A stretch of DNA of 64,000 nucleotides, taken from NCBI RefSeq assembly GCF_002217205.1, contig NZ_MUGT01000047.1, forward strand, positions 42,870 through 106,869, written 5' to 3'. This DNA comes from Flavobacterium branchiophilum NBRC 15030 = ATCC 35035 (GTDB lineage Bacteria > Bacteroidota > Bacteroidia > Flavobacteriales > Flavobacteriaceae). Shown in pieces: positions 1 to 7,600 of the stretch. The translations under genes and the position numbers were made by a program. Under the pieces are notes generated by a model. That model searched no databases. It saw only the letters and a list, made by a program, of their open reading frames with translations, and was not told where the DNA came from. Each line of letters begins with the position of its first letter. Positions within the stretch are counted from its first letter, which is position 1.

Positions 1-1
1 C

Positions 2-1294
2 ACTTATGAAAAATTAAGATTAGAAAACACCGCTATTTATGACATTGGGAAAAATACTGTTGCCGAATCAACCACTTATGCAGGTAGTATGAAAGCATTT
101 ATTTCGTATGGAAAAGACAAAAATGGGGAATTTTTCCTCTTCAAACCTTATGTTAATGCGGCAGAATGGTGTTTTGTTGCCACTTCTTTTGGATTTAAGA
201 ACAATGAAGTTGTAGTGTTGCGAAAAAATGAAGCTGAATTTTTGGAATTTTATGAAAAATATAAAAAAGAAGTCGCAGCGAATGCACTCCCTTTTTTGAA
301 TAGCATTTTACCTGAAAATAATTTGGATAGTGCGGCCTATTTTACTCAATTTCAAGCCTTTTTTGAATCCAAGCATTTTGATAAATTGGTTGAAGAAAAT
401 AAATATGTGCCTGATTTTTTGACAAAATTCAATAATTATTTGCACCATTGTTGGCAATTGTATATCCATTCCAATAAAAAAGAACTTCATTATTTAGAAA
501 CGGGTTTGAGGGCTTATAAAAAATTAGCGCATCATTATATAGCAGAACTCAATCCATATATTTTTCATCATTTGACGTGTTTTTCGGTGGTTTTGAAGCA
601 ACATGATTATGCCGTTTCTTATTTTTTGAAGGCTTTTTATTATGGCTACTCGCAATTTCATTTAATGTTAAAAGATGCTGATTTGCAAGCTTTATTCCAT
701 GATCCTAAAATTGTGGATATCAAAAATTGGTTTGAAGAAAATGAAATTGCTCCTTACAAGGAAACTAACGATTGGCGTTGGTATCCCAATTTATATGGCT
801 ATCCACAAATCAGTGCCTTGGTTTTTGATTTGTTAGAACAATTGCCAGATACTATAAAGCAAGGAGCAAAGCACAATTATCATCAAATTGATTATGTAAG
901 TTATATTATGAATACCTATTTGTTCTTTGAATATAATGATGGAACTGAAGAAGGTGCTTTTTTGGATGAAATGCTCATAAAATTTGCACCTTATTTTAAT
1001 AAGTATTTACAAAACACGATGGATTTGAGTTGGCAAGAACATTGTGCCTATTTTTTCTATCAAGACTATGCCATCACGAATGCAAAAACCCATTTGGTTC
1101 GGTTGGAATATTTGTTTTTCAAAGCCCACAATGAATATGGTTTTAATGAAATGAATGAAGAAAATCTTAGCGATTTAGTGAATCGGATACAGTTAAAATA
1201 TCAAGAAGCAAGTGAGGCGGACAAAGGATATATTGACCAATCAAAAGTAATGGAGTTGCTTTCTAATACGGATTTTGTTCAAAAAAACAACTAA
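2..1294 (+). CDS. Hypothetical helical protein, 5' end cut by the window edge
   Basis: The frame ending at the TAA of 1292-1294 stays open from base 2, and the residues before the first ATG (position 89) read as ordinary protein, so the true start lies outside the window. What is visible is about 430 residues. It begins with a short beta-rich stretch (AFISYGKDKNGEFFLFKPY) and continues as a long helical region rich in Phe, Tyr and His, of TPR or HEAT-like appearance but without a clear repeat. I do not recognise the family. The next gene is an SMI1/KNR4-type protein 33 bp downstream, so this is probably a member of the same immunity-type island. It has no signal peptide in the visible part and is probably cytoplasmic. 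Confidence 0.7.
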   Translation, partial: TYEKLRLENTAIYDIGKNTVAESTTYAGSMKAFISYGKDKNGEFFLFKPYVNAAEWCFVATSFGFKNNEVVVLRKNEAEFLEFYEKYKKEVAANALPFLNSILPENNLDSAAYFTQFQAFFESKHFDKLVEENKYVPDFLTKFNNYLHHCWQLYIHSNKKELHYLETGLRAYKKLAHHYIAELNPYIFHHLTCFSVVLKQHDYAVSYFLKAFYYGYSQFHLMLKDADLQALFHDPKIVDIKNWFEENEIAPYKETNDWRWYPNLYGYPQISALVFDLLEQLPDTIKQGAKHNYHQIDYVSYIMNTYLFFEYNDGTEEGAFLDEMLIKFAPYFNKYLQNTMDLSWQEHCAYFFYQDYAITNAKTHLVRLEYLFFKAHNEYGFNEMNEENLSDLVNRIQLKYQEASEADKGYIDQSKVMELLSNTDFVQKNN

Positions 1295-1327
1295 AACCAA
1301 ACCTTTATAATAAATTACTAATATACA

Positions 1328-1927
1328 ATGGAAAATTTATCAAAAAAATACATCGAGGGCTTAAAAAAAGCCTATTATGAAAGAGAAGGGCAAGAGATTT
1401 GGGATCATTTGGAGTCCATCAAACACGGAATTCATAAAGAAGATGAAGAACGATTGAAGCAGGCTTTTCCACAAATTCCAGATAGTTTGATAGAATTGTT
1501 ACAATTTGTTGATGGTACGTATTGGAGCGAATTTCAAAATGAGAAAATTGCCTTCTTTTTTTTAGGTTCGGATATGTTTGAATATCCGTATTATTTAATG
1601 AGTGTGCAACAAATTTTGGAAAGCAATTCATCTAGTTATTTAGCAGATTATATCGACAGAGTTTATGATGAAGTGGAGGTAGATAATGGCATTATTTCGG
1701 ATTCCAAAGCACTCAATTGGCTTCATTTTTCGGATTGTATGAACAATGGAGGTACATCTCAATTGTATATAGATTTTTCTCCTTCTGCAAATGGAAAAGT
1801 GGGACAAATTGTTCGCTACACCCACGATCCCGATGAATTGGTCGTTATTGCGGATAGTTTTGATGCTTATTTGCAACTGCTTATTGAGGCTGATTTTCAG
1901 TTTATTGTGGATTATATGATGGAGTAA
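1328..1927 (+). CDS. SMI1/KNR4 (SUKH) family protein
   Basis: A 199-residue acidic protein. The N-terminal half has the SUKH pattern: a tryptophan (WDHLESIKHG), an acidic helix, then FPQIPDSLIELLQFVDGTYW, which matches the 'P..l..ll..-N/D-G' core of SMI1/KNR4 domains. The second half carries the usual beta strands ending in DPDELVVIADSFDAYLQLL, where the typical 'a.sF..yL..l' helix is visible. SUKH proteins in bacteria are mostly immunity proteins that bind and neutralise contact-dependent or polymorphic toxins; that role is inferred here from family and neighbourhood, not from a visible toxin. It lies in a run of same-strand genes. The size is normal for the family and no signal peptide is present. 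Confidence 0.75.
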   Translation: MENLSKKYIEGLKKAYYEREGQEIWDHLESIKHGIHKEDEERLKQAFPQIPDSLIELLQFVDGTYWSEFQNEKIAFFFLGSDMFEYPYYLMSVQQILESNSSSYLADYIDRVYDEVEVDNGIISDSKALNWLHFSDCMNNGGTSQLYIDFSPSANGKVGQIVRYTHDPDELVVIADSFDAYLQLLIEADFQFIVDYMME

Positions 1928-1955
1928 TTATAAAAAACAACTATTCGAAAATTTA

Positions 1956-2011
1956 AACCATTAAGAAATTAAGGTAATTAAGACTTAATGAAACTTAATA
2001 TCTTAATGGTT
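1956..2011 (+). repeat. ATTAAG-type palindromic repeat, single copy
   Basis: A 56-nt hairpin in the 229-bp gap between two genes. The outer arms AACCATTAAGA (1956-1966) and TCTTAATGGTT (2001-2011) pair perfectly over 11 bp, and the inside is filled with further ATTAAG / CTTAAT steps. The same unit occurs as a tandem array at 7213-7549. The rest of this gap (2012-2156) shows no gene that I can recognise. Confidence 0.75.
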
Positions 2012-2156
2012 CAAAAACAAAATTTAATAAATTTAAATTGGATCCCCACGTAAAAGGTGGTTGAGCCAAAAATGGAATAAATAGGAATACAATTCGAATA
2101 GATACACTTAAAAATCAGGTTGTTTTTTGATTCATTTTAAAAAATAAAACAAAATT

Positions 2157-2828
2157 ATGCTAGAAGAAAAATATCTTAAAACATACCAAAACAAAATGGG
2201 GCCAATCCTTTATAAAGCATTTAAAAATGTAACGCTGGACGACGGTATTGGTTTTTTGGAAGCCAATGCAATGGACGATTATTTTTCTCCAGAAAGTCAA
2301 GAATATCAGGAAGAAAGAGCCAAAGATGAAAGAACAGATTGGCGAAAAGTAGCAGCAATGATTAGTGCCTTGGATGAAAATTATAATAGTGTTGCCTATT
2401 GTTTTATGGATGTAAAGGGATTACGATTCTTCTTGCCCGTTTTGCTCTCTTTGGGGCATTTTGGAGCAATAGAAATCTGGATGGAATATATTGTAGAAGA
2501 ACCGAAAACTACAACAAATGAAAAGTATAAAGAAATGTGGAATGGGCTTTCTTTTGAGCAAAAAATTTGCTTTTTAGAATGTATGGAACAAAATTTTCTA
2601 TTAGAAGCTGATTTTATTTTTGAATATAAAAATTCGATTTGTGCTAGTTGTGGTAAATTTAGAAATAAAAATTTTACCAAAGAAGATGCAAAACAATATG
2701 TATATGATGGAAATGCTGAATTTTATCAATTAGTATTAAAATTAAAAGAAATAACCATAAAAAATGAAAAAGCAGGAAGCAAAGCATTCTCGTTTTTTTA
2801 TTCTTTATTGGAAAAAATTATAAAGTAG
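2157..2828 (+). CDS. DUF6714-like protein
   Basis: A 223-residue soluble protein. The first 110 residues fit my memory of DUF6714: an amphipathic start with AFKNVTLDDGIGFLEANAMDD, then ERAKDERTDWRKV, and the hallmark pattern of a conserved FMDVKGLRFFLPVLLSLGHF ('sFlDakGfRFyLPa'). The C-terminal part has a CASCG pair (about residues 162-165), suggesting a small metal site or simply surface cysteines. Function is unknown for the family; members often sit in immunity-gene clusters, as here. The next gene follows 12 bp downstream, which suggests co-transcription. The family call is from memory and could not be tested by a profile search. Confidence 0.6.
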   Translation: MLEEKYLKTYQNKMGPILYKAFKNVTLDDGIGFLEANAMDDYFSPESQEYQEERAKDERTDWRKVAAMISALDENYNSVAYCFMDVKGLRFFLPVLLSLGHFGAIEIWMEYIVEEPKTTTNEKYKEMWNGLSFEQKICFLECMEQNFLLEADFIFEYKNSICASCGKFRNKNFTKEDAKQYVYDGNAEFYQLVLKLKEITIKNEKAGSKAFSFFYSLLEKIIK

Positions 2829-2840
2829 AAAAAACTAAAC

Positions 2841-3650
2841 ATGAACATCACAGGAATATATAACATTGACAACCAAGTCATTCTGAAACGATTTTACAAA
2901 AAAGGATTTCATGAATTGGGTTCACATCTTTTTTATTTACCCGAAATGCCTTCTGACGATGAAGTGGAAAAATTAAAAAATGAAATTTTTCTAAAAGAGG
3001 ATCAATTAGATATTTCAGGAGTTGGGTTGGAGGTGATTCATCAGTATTTTGTGGAGGACAATTTGAATTCGTATTGTGCTTGGGTAAAAAACAAAAATTA
3101 TCTTTATTACATTTCAATTTCATACAAGACTAAAAGCTTTGGTGAAGTGGTCATAAAAAAAACAAGTTTGAAACCCAAATTTTTCGATGAAATTGAAGTG
3201 ATTGACAAAGATTTCATTAAAACAAAAAGCGAAGTATTTTATCTCGGAAAAAAAATAGTTGGTGCTGATGGAGTAAGTTTTAAGAATACAATTAGTGAAT
3301 TTTTTTATGAAGATAAAAACCGAATCTATTCTTTTTTGAATTTCAGAATCCATATTCTTGAAAAACAACAGGACACAAACTATTTCTTCATTCCTTACTG
3401 CGATTGCTTTGCAAGTGAACAGGCTATTTATAGACTAGATAACTGGACAGATAAAATGGAGCAGGTATCAGGGGATTTTACGGGAACTCTATTTTACAAT
3501 AATTTAGAAATCATCTTTTCCATTTTATATCCCGAACTTTCAGAAAGGGAATGTATTGATTTGCGTGAAAAAGTGGGCTATATGAAAAATTATGAGACCA
3601 TTTTTCAAACTATTTTCCCTGATGTAAAAGCAGTGTGGAATAAACAATAA
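2841..3650 (+). CDS. DKNYY-domain-like hypothetical protein
   Basis: A 269-residue protein without signal peptide. Around residues 130-165 it shows the pattern of a DKNYY repeat: a 'yl.gk.i.gaD..SFk' strand (LGKKIVGADGVSFK) followed by FFYEDKNRIYSF, close to the DKN-[YR]-[VI]-Y signature. The flanking parts are mixed alpha/beta and aromatic, and I do not recognise them. DKNYY proteins have no established biochemical role; they are common in bacterial immunity-type islands. It is 12 bp after the DUF6714-like gene and 11 bp before the next, so all three are probably read as one transcript. Confidence 0.55.
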   Translation: MNITGIYNIDNQVILKRFYKKGFHELGSHLFYLPEMPSDDEVEKLKNEIFLKEDQLDISGVGLEVIHQYFVEDNLNSYCAWVKNKNYLYYISISYKTKSFGEVVIKKTSLKPKFFDEIEVIDKDFIKTKSEVFYLGKKIVGADGVSFKNTISEFFYEDKNRIYSFLNFRIHILEKQQDTNYFFIPYCDCFASEQAIYRLDNWTDKMEQVSGDFTGTLFYNNLEIIFSILYPELSERECIDLREKVGYMKNYETIFQTIFPDVKAVWNKQ

Positions 3651-3661
3651 AACCAATAAAT

Positions 3662-4357
3662 ATGTCACACACCCTTTCTTGTATTATTTGCCAAAAAACA
3701 TTAAATAAAAGTACTATTGAACAAGTACTCAATTGCCAATTGCGCAGTATTGAAAACGCATTTGCTAGCTGGGTTGCAGAAACAGGAACGCTACTGCATA
3801 TTAAGACGAGAAAAGGCACGTTCCTTATCAAACCTTTTGAACACACTCTGGTGAAAAATCCAATAAAGGATGAAATTATTGAATTTTCTTGCTGTGAGGC
3901 ATCAGACGAATTTTATTTATATCAATACAAAAATTATAAAACGGTATTAGAATATGAATCATTTCAAGGAGAAGAAAATATACGAGGAAGTATTTTTTGG
4001 GATGATTATATCCTAGATGCTATCTGGGATTTGTTGGACACTTTTTGTGGAGAGGACTTGTCTGACTCTATTGATGAATGGGAATTTGAGGCTTATGAAA
4101 TACTTGACGAAAAAGAAGGAGTCAGAAAAAATGATGTTTCGGAGGAAGTACTTTCTCAAACAGACGAAAATTGCAGTCCCGAGGAATTTATAGAAGCCAT
4201 GAAAATTACCATCAAGCTTTTTCGAGAAAATAAGCTTCCAGATGCTTTTATCAAACAGAAACTAGAAGAAATGATACGCAATTATTACGGCTGTTTAGAC
4301 AACGAAGCCATCAATATAATGCAAATGATACTAAACAATTCAGAATTAAAATCTTAA
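3662..4357 (+). CDS. Hypothetical protein with N-terminal cysteine pair
   Basis: A 231-residue acidic protein that I do not recognise. The N terminus contains CIICQ (Cys 7 and 10) and another Cys near residue 23. A beta-rich segment follows (residues about 40-95), then a very acidic stretch (residues about 125-165). The last 55 residues look like a helical bundle (SPEEFIEAMKITIKLFRENK and onward). The tightly packed position, 11 bp after one gene and 11 bp before the TPR gene, places it in the same operon-like run of immunity-type genes. No transmembrane segment or signal peptide is visible. Confidence 0.55.
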   Translation: MSHTLSCIICQKTLNKSTIEQVLNCQLRSIENAFASWVAETGTLLHIKTRKGTFLIKPFEHTLVKNPIKDEIIEFSCCEASDEFYLYQYKNYKTVLEYESFQGEENIRGSIFWDDYILDAIWDLLDTFCGEDLSDSIDEWEFEAYEILDEKEGVRKNDVSEEVLSQTDENCSPEEFIEAMKITIKLFRENKLPDAFIKQKLEEMIRNYYGCLDNEAINIMQMILNNSELKS

Positions 4358-4368
4358 ATCTTAAAAAT

Positions 4369-6393
4369 ATGACCCAATTAAACGAACTTCTTGAACAAGG
4401 TAAATTTGCGGAAGCGGTTGCTTTTTGCGAAAACGAATTGACTACCAATCCATCATCTGATAACCAATATAATTTGGCATTGTCTAATTATAATCTTGGC
4501 TTTCAACAGCAAGGGGAAGAACGAAAGAAGGCCCTTGAAGCTTCAAAATCTATTTTTGAAAACCTAATTCCTACGTATCAAAAGGAAGAAAATACCATTG
4601 CTAATAAACATAAAAATGTTTTTGATGTGTGTATGTATTTGGTTGAAATTCATTTTGATTTGGAGCAAAAACCAGAAGCTTTGGATTATATTCAACTGGC
4701 TTTTGATAGTTATCCTTACAATCACAATGCCAATTATCGTTTGGCTAGTATTGCTATCGAATTGGGGAATCTCACTCTTGGTGGTAAAATTGCTTCTCAA
4801 TATTTTAGTTTCTGTTCCCTTGAGGGGGACTTGGATCAGGGCGAATTAATGGAAACAATGTACCAATTGTATGAAAATAAACAACATACCGAAGAGCTAC
4901 TTTATGCTTTGTCTTTGACGTTTAACAACAGTCAATTCAGTCGTGTGCATTCCCATCAAGAAAAAGTGGATGAAATGATTGTTTTTTTGGCAAAATATCC
5001 ACAGAGTATTTTGTTGCAAGGTGCAATAGGAAATTTGTTTTTTTATGAAGGAGATTATGCTACTGCTATGACTTATTTTGAGAAAACACTCGGACATCCA
5101 AAAGCTGTAACCAACTGGTATGCCCGTTATATTGTGGCACATATTATGCAAGTTGGCACAGCACCAAATAATTTACCAGCAATAACTCAAACCGATGCCG
5201 TAGATGTGTATAGTGGTGCTTCTACTTTACTTAATAATGCGGGAAATTTTGAAAATACGCCTGTTTATGACGCTATTATTGATTACAGAGAACAAATGCT
5301 TTCTCAAAGTTACCAGCTTTTTGAAGATTATTTCACCCAAGGAAAAGGAAGTTCTTTTTGTTTAAACGAACATTGGTTTTCAATGTGTTGCAATGATTAC
5401 GGTATTGTTTTAAGAGAAAAAGAGGAAACACAACTAGCATTGAATATTCATAAAATTGGCTTCCATTATTCGGTTTTTCCAGCGCAATTAATGAGTTCAC
5501 TCCGCTGTGCCAATGACTTAAAAAATGCCGATGAAATTTCTGAAATTTACCAATGGTACGATGAAAATTATGGTATTTCAACAGACTCTATTGGAGTGCT
5601 TTTTTACTTTGAAGCCAAGGTTTATCTCATTGACGCTCTGAAATATAGCGAAAGTGATTTAGCTTTTAGAAAACAAGTCATAGAAGATTTTTTAGGAGAA
5701 ATAGAAGCCAACCAATATACTTTTTATGAAGCACATAGCACTACGAATAAACAGTTTTTTGATGAATCTATTGACGATTTGAAAGCACAATTAGTTGCCA
5801 TAGATGCCAATATGCAGGTGTCGCCAGAGGACAGTTTTGCGATGCAAGAAGCCCTGAAAATAGCCGAACAAAGTCCGAATAATTATTCCAATTGGTATGT
5901 GCTTTTTCAGATGCAACACAAAATCGGGAACTATCACGAATGCATTCATTCGGCAAATGAGTACGAACGCAGTGCTTATGAAATGAGTGTGAATGTATGG
6001 GAAAATGAAAAATTCACCTTGAAATATCGCAAAGGATCTGCCTTGGTTCGCACAGGAAAAGCGGCTGAGGGAATACCATTATTGAAAGATGCAGAGCAAA
6101 TAGATGCCAATGACTATTGGGTAAAACACGATTTGGCATTAGGCTATTTTGATCTCGACCAAACTGAGAACGGTCTGAAATATATGGATTTTTGTATCCA
6201 ATATTACAAAAAAGAAAATCTACATTGGGACGATGAAATTGATGTATTAAGCCGAAAAGCCATAGCCCTAATGAATGAAAAAGGCAATAAAAAATGGATA
6301 GTGAAATTAGCAAACTTTATTTTAGAAAATGTTCCAAATGATATAGAAATCAAGGAATTAAAAAAGAAAAATACTAATTTGTTTGGGTTTTAA
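4369..6393 (+). CDS. Large TPR-repeat protein
   Basis: A 674-residue soluble protein made almost entirely of paired helices. Several tetratricopeptide-like units can be seen: LLEQGKFAEAVAFCENEL at the N terminus, ALDYIQLAFDSYPYNHNANY near residue 105, LLQGAIGNLFFYEGDYATAM near residue 215, and two C-terminal units (SNWYVLFQMQHKIGNYHECI and KHDLALGYFDLDQTENGLKY). TPR arrays bind other proteins, so a scaffold or adaptor role is inferred; no catalytic domain is present. It starts 11 bp after the upstream gene, in the same operon-like run. The central third is less regular and might hold a distinct domain that I cannot name. Confidence 0.65.
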   Translation: MTQLNELLEQGKFAEAVAFCENELTTNPSSDNQYNLALSNYNLGFQQQGEERKKALEASKSIFENLIPTYQKEENTIANKHKNVFDVCMYLVEIHFDLEQKPEALDYIQLAFDSYPYNHNANYRLASIAIELGNLTLGGKIASQYFSFCSLEGDLDQGELMETMYQLYENKQHTEELLYALSLTFNNSQFSRVHSHQEKVDEMIVFLAKYPQSILLQGAIGNLFFYEGDYATAMTYFEKTLGHPKAVTNWYARYIVAHIMQVGTAPNNLPAITQTDAVDVYSGASTLLNNAGNFENTPVYDAIIDYREQMLSQSYQLFEDYFTQGKGSSFCLNEHWFSMCCNDYGIVLREKEETQLALNIHKIGFHYSVFPAQLMSSLRCANDLKNADEISEIYQWYDENYGISTDSIGVLFYFEAKVYLIDALKYSESDLAFRKQVIEDFLGEIEANQYTFYEAHSTTNKQFFDESIDDLKAQLVAIDANMQVSPEDSFAMQEALKIAEQSPNNYSNWYVLFQMQHKIGNYHECIHSANEYERSAYEMSVNVWENEKFTLKYRKGSALVRTGKAAEGIPLLKDAEQIDANDYWVKHDLALGYFDLDQTENGLKYMDFCIQYYKKENLHWDDEIDVLSRKAIALMNEKGNKKWIVKLANFILENVPNDIEIKELKKKNTNLFGF

Positions 6394-6410
6394 TAATTAA
6401 AAAAGATGCA

Positions 6411-6731
6411 ATGAATTTTGAAAAAATAGATTTTATAATTCGAATGACCAGTGTTGGCATCATTTGCCTTTTTGGTTCAATAGCTTTTATTTTCTGGCTT
6501 ATTGGGTTAGAACATAATTTGGTTTGGAATCCAAAGTCATGCAGTTATTGGGCTTTGGGGTTGGGTATAATATTGATTTCATTAGGAATTGGTTTACTTG
6601 CATTGTATCCCACAAAAACAGAAACCTTTTTTCCTTATTTTTATACAAAAATTCTTATTCGGATTCCTGTTTATGGTATTGCAGGAGCAGGGATATTTCT
6701 CTTTTTTAGAAAATTAGTTCATTTGAAATAA
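6411..6731 (+). CDS. Small three-helix membrane protein
   Basis: A 106-residue protein with three predicted membrane helices: about residues 12-34 (SVGIICLFGSIAFIFWLIG), 45-65 (WALGLGIILISLGIGLLALY) and 83-100 (IPVYGIAGAGIFLFF). Connecting loops are short. It begins 17 bp after the TPR gene and is probably the last gene of that transcript, since a separate consensus promoter precedes the next gene. I do not recognise a family. Such small membrane proteins occur both as membrane-acting immunity proteins and as genomic filler, and the sequence does not decide between these. Confidence 0.5.
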   Translation: MNFEKIDFIIRMTSVGIICLFGSIAFIFWLIGLEHNLVWNPKSCSYWALGLGIILISLGIGLLALYPTKTETFFPYFYTKILIRIPVYGIAGAGIFLFFRKLVHLK

Positions 6732-6750
6732 AACAATAATTTTAATTTTG
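6723..6750 (+). promoter_or_regulatory. Bacteroidota-type promoter for the GxxExxY gene
   Basis: A -33 TTG at 6723-6725 and a -7 TAATTTTG at 6743-6750 (TAnnTTTG consensus) are separated by 17 nt. The ATG at 6774 lies 24 nt further on. This suggests that the GxxExxY gene is transcribed independently of the upstream run. Confidence 0.6.
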
Positions 6751-6773
6751 TGTAAGCTAAAACTATAAAAATC

Positions 6774-7184
6774 ATGTGTACAAAAAAACAAATAACTCAA
6801 TTATCGTATCAAATAGTAGGATATGCAATCAAAGTTCACCAAGAATTAGGGCCAGGGCTTTTAGAAAGTGTGTATGAAAAATGTTTGAAATACGAATTAG
6901 AAAAAAATGGATATGAAGTAAAACAACAACTTTCTGTAGCTATTCAATATGATGAATTAGAAATTGAGGCTGATTTGAAAGTAGATTTGTTAGTTAATGA
7001 TTTGGTTATAATTGAATTAAAAGCAGTTGAAAATATGAATCCTGTTTACGAAGCCCAACTTTTAACCTATATGAAATTATTGCAAGTGCCACAAGGTTTA
7101 TTGATTATTTTTTTTACAAACAATATCACAAAGACAACGAAACCATTTGTAAATGAATATTTTAGCGAATTACCCGATTATTAA
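6774..7184 (+). CDS. GxxExxY protein
   Basis: A 136-residue protein that matches the GxxExxY family from end to end. The naming motif is GLLESVYEKCLKYEL (residues about 25-39), preceded by GYAIKVHQELGPG. The central ADLKVDLLVNDLVIIELKAV (about 62-81) is the characteristic core, with an Asp and a Glu-x-Lys that resemble a PD-(D/E)XK nuclease-type fold. The C-terminal LLTYMKLLQVPQGLLIIF is also typical. The function of the family is not established; it is abundant in Bacteroidota and usually scattered as single genes, as here with its own promoter. Confidence 0.9.
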   Translation: MCTKKQITQLSYQIVGYAIKVHQELGPGLLESVYEKCLKYELEKNGYEVKQQLSVAIQYDELEIEADLKVDLLVNDLVIIELKAVENMNPVYEAQLLTYMKLLQVPQGLLIIFFTNNITKTTKPFVNEYFSELPDY

Positions 7185-7212
7185 AAACTTTAAAAAATGA
7201 AAAATAACTTTG

Positions 7213-7549
7213 ACTTAATGAACCTTAATACCTTACTATTTAAATTGAATTTTCACCATTAAGAAATTAAGGGATTAAGAAAATTAAGCGTTACTGACTT
7301 AATGAACCTTAATGCCTTAATGTTTGAAAAGGATAAACCATTAAGAAATTAAGGAATTTAGAACTTTAAGAAACTTAATGAATCTTAATGCCTTAATGTT
7401 TAAAAAAAAATTACCATTAAGGAATTAAGAAAATTAAGTGTTACTAACTTAATGAACCTTAATGTCTTAATGTTTAAAAAGGAAACCATTAAGAAATTAT
7501 GAGATTAAAAATGTTAAGCAACTTAATGAACCTTAATGCCTTAATGTTT
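7213..7549 (+). repeat. Array of four ATTAAG palindromic repeats plus a partial unit
   Basis: This array fills the 416-bp gap between two genes. Units lie at 7256-7325, 7338-7401, 7414-7475 and 7486-7549, with a right half only at 7213-7241. Each unit opens with CCATTAAG(A/G)AATTA and closes with CTTAATGAA(C/T)CTTAATG followed by YCTTAATGTTT, so left and right halves are near-complementary and can fold as a hairpin. Start-to-start spacings are 82, 76 and 72 bp. The copy at 1956-2011 is a separate member. The remaining 50 bp before the next ATG are AT-rich, without a clear promoter. Confidence 0.8.
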
Positions 7550-7600
7550 AAAAATAAAAAAATGTTTAAAGAAAAATAAATGTTCAAATTATAATAAAAT

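Noticed and set aside
2041..2090. Possible gene remnant before the DUF6714-like gene
   Set aside because: The stretch with GGATCCCCACG has slightly higher GC than its surroundings but all frames are broken and I could match it to nothing in the window.
7213..7549. Regular repeat array as a possible CRISPR
   Set aside because: The units are palindromic, differ in sequence, and the gaps between them are short AT-rich linkers of about 11 bp rather than unique spacers of constant length. No cas gene is present.
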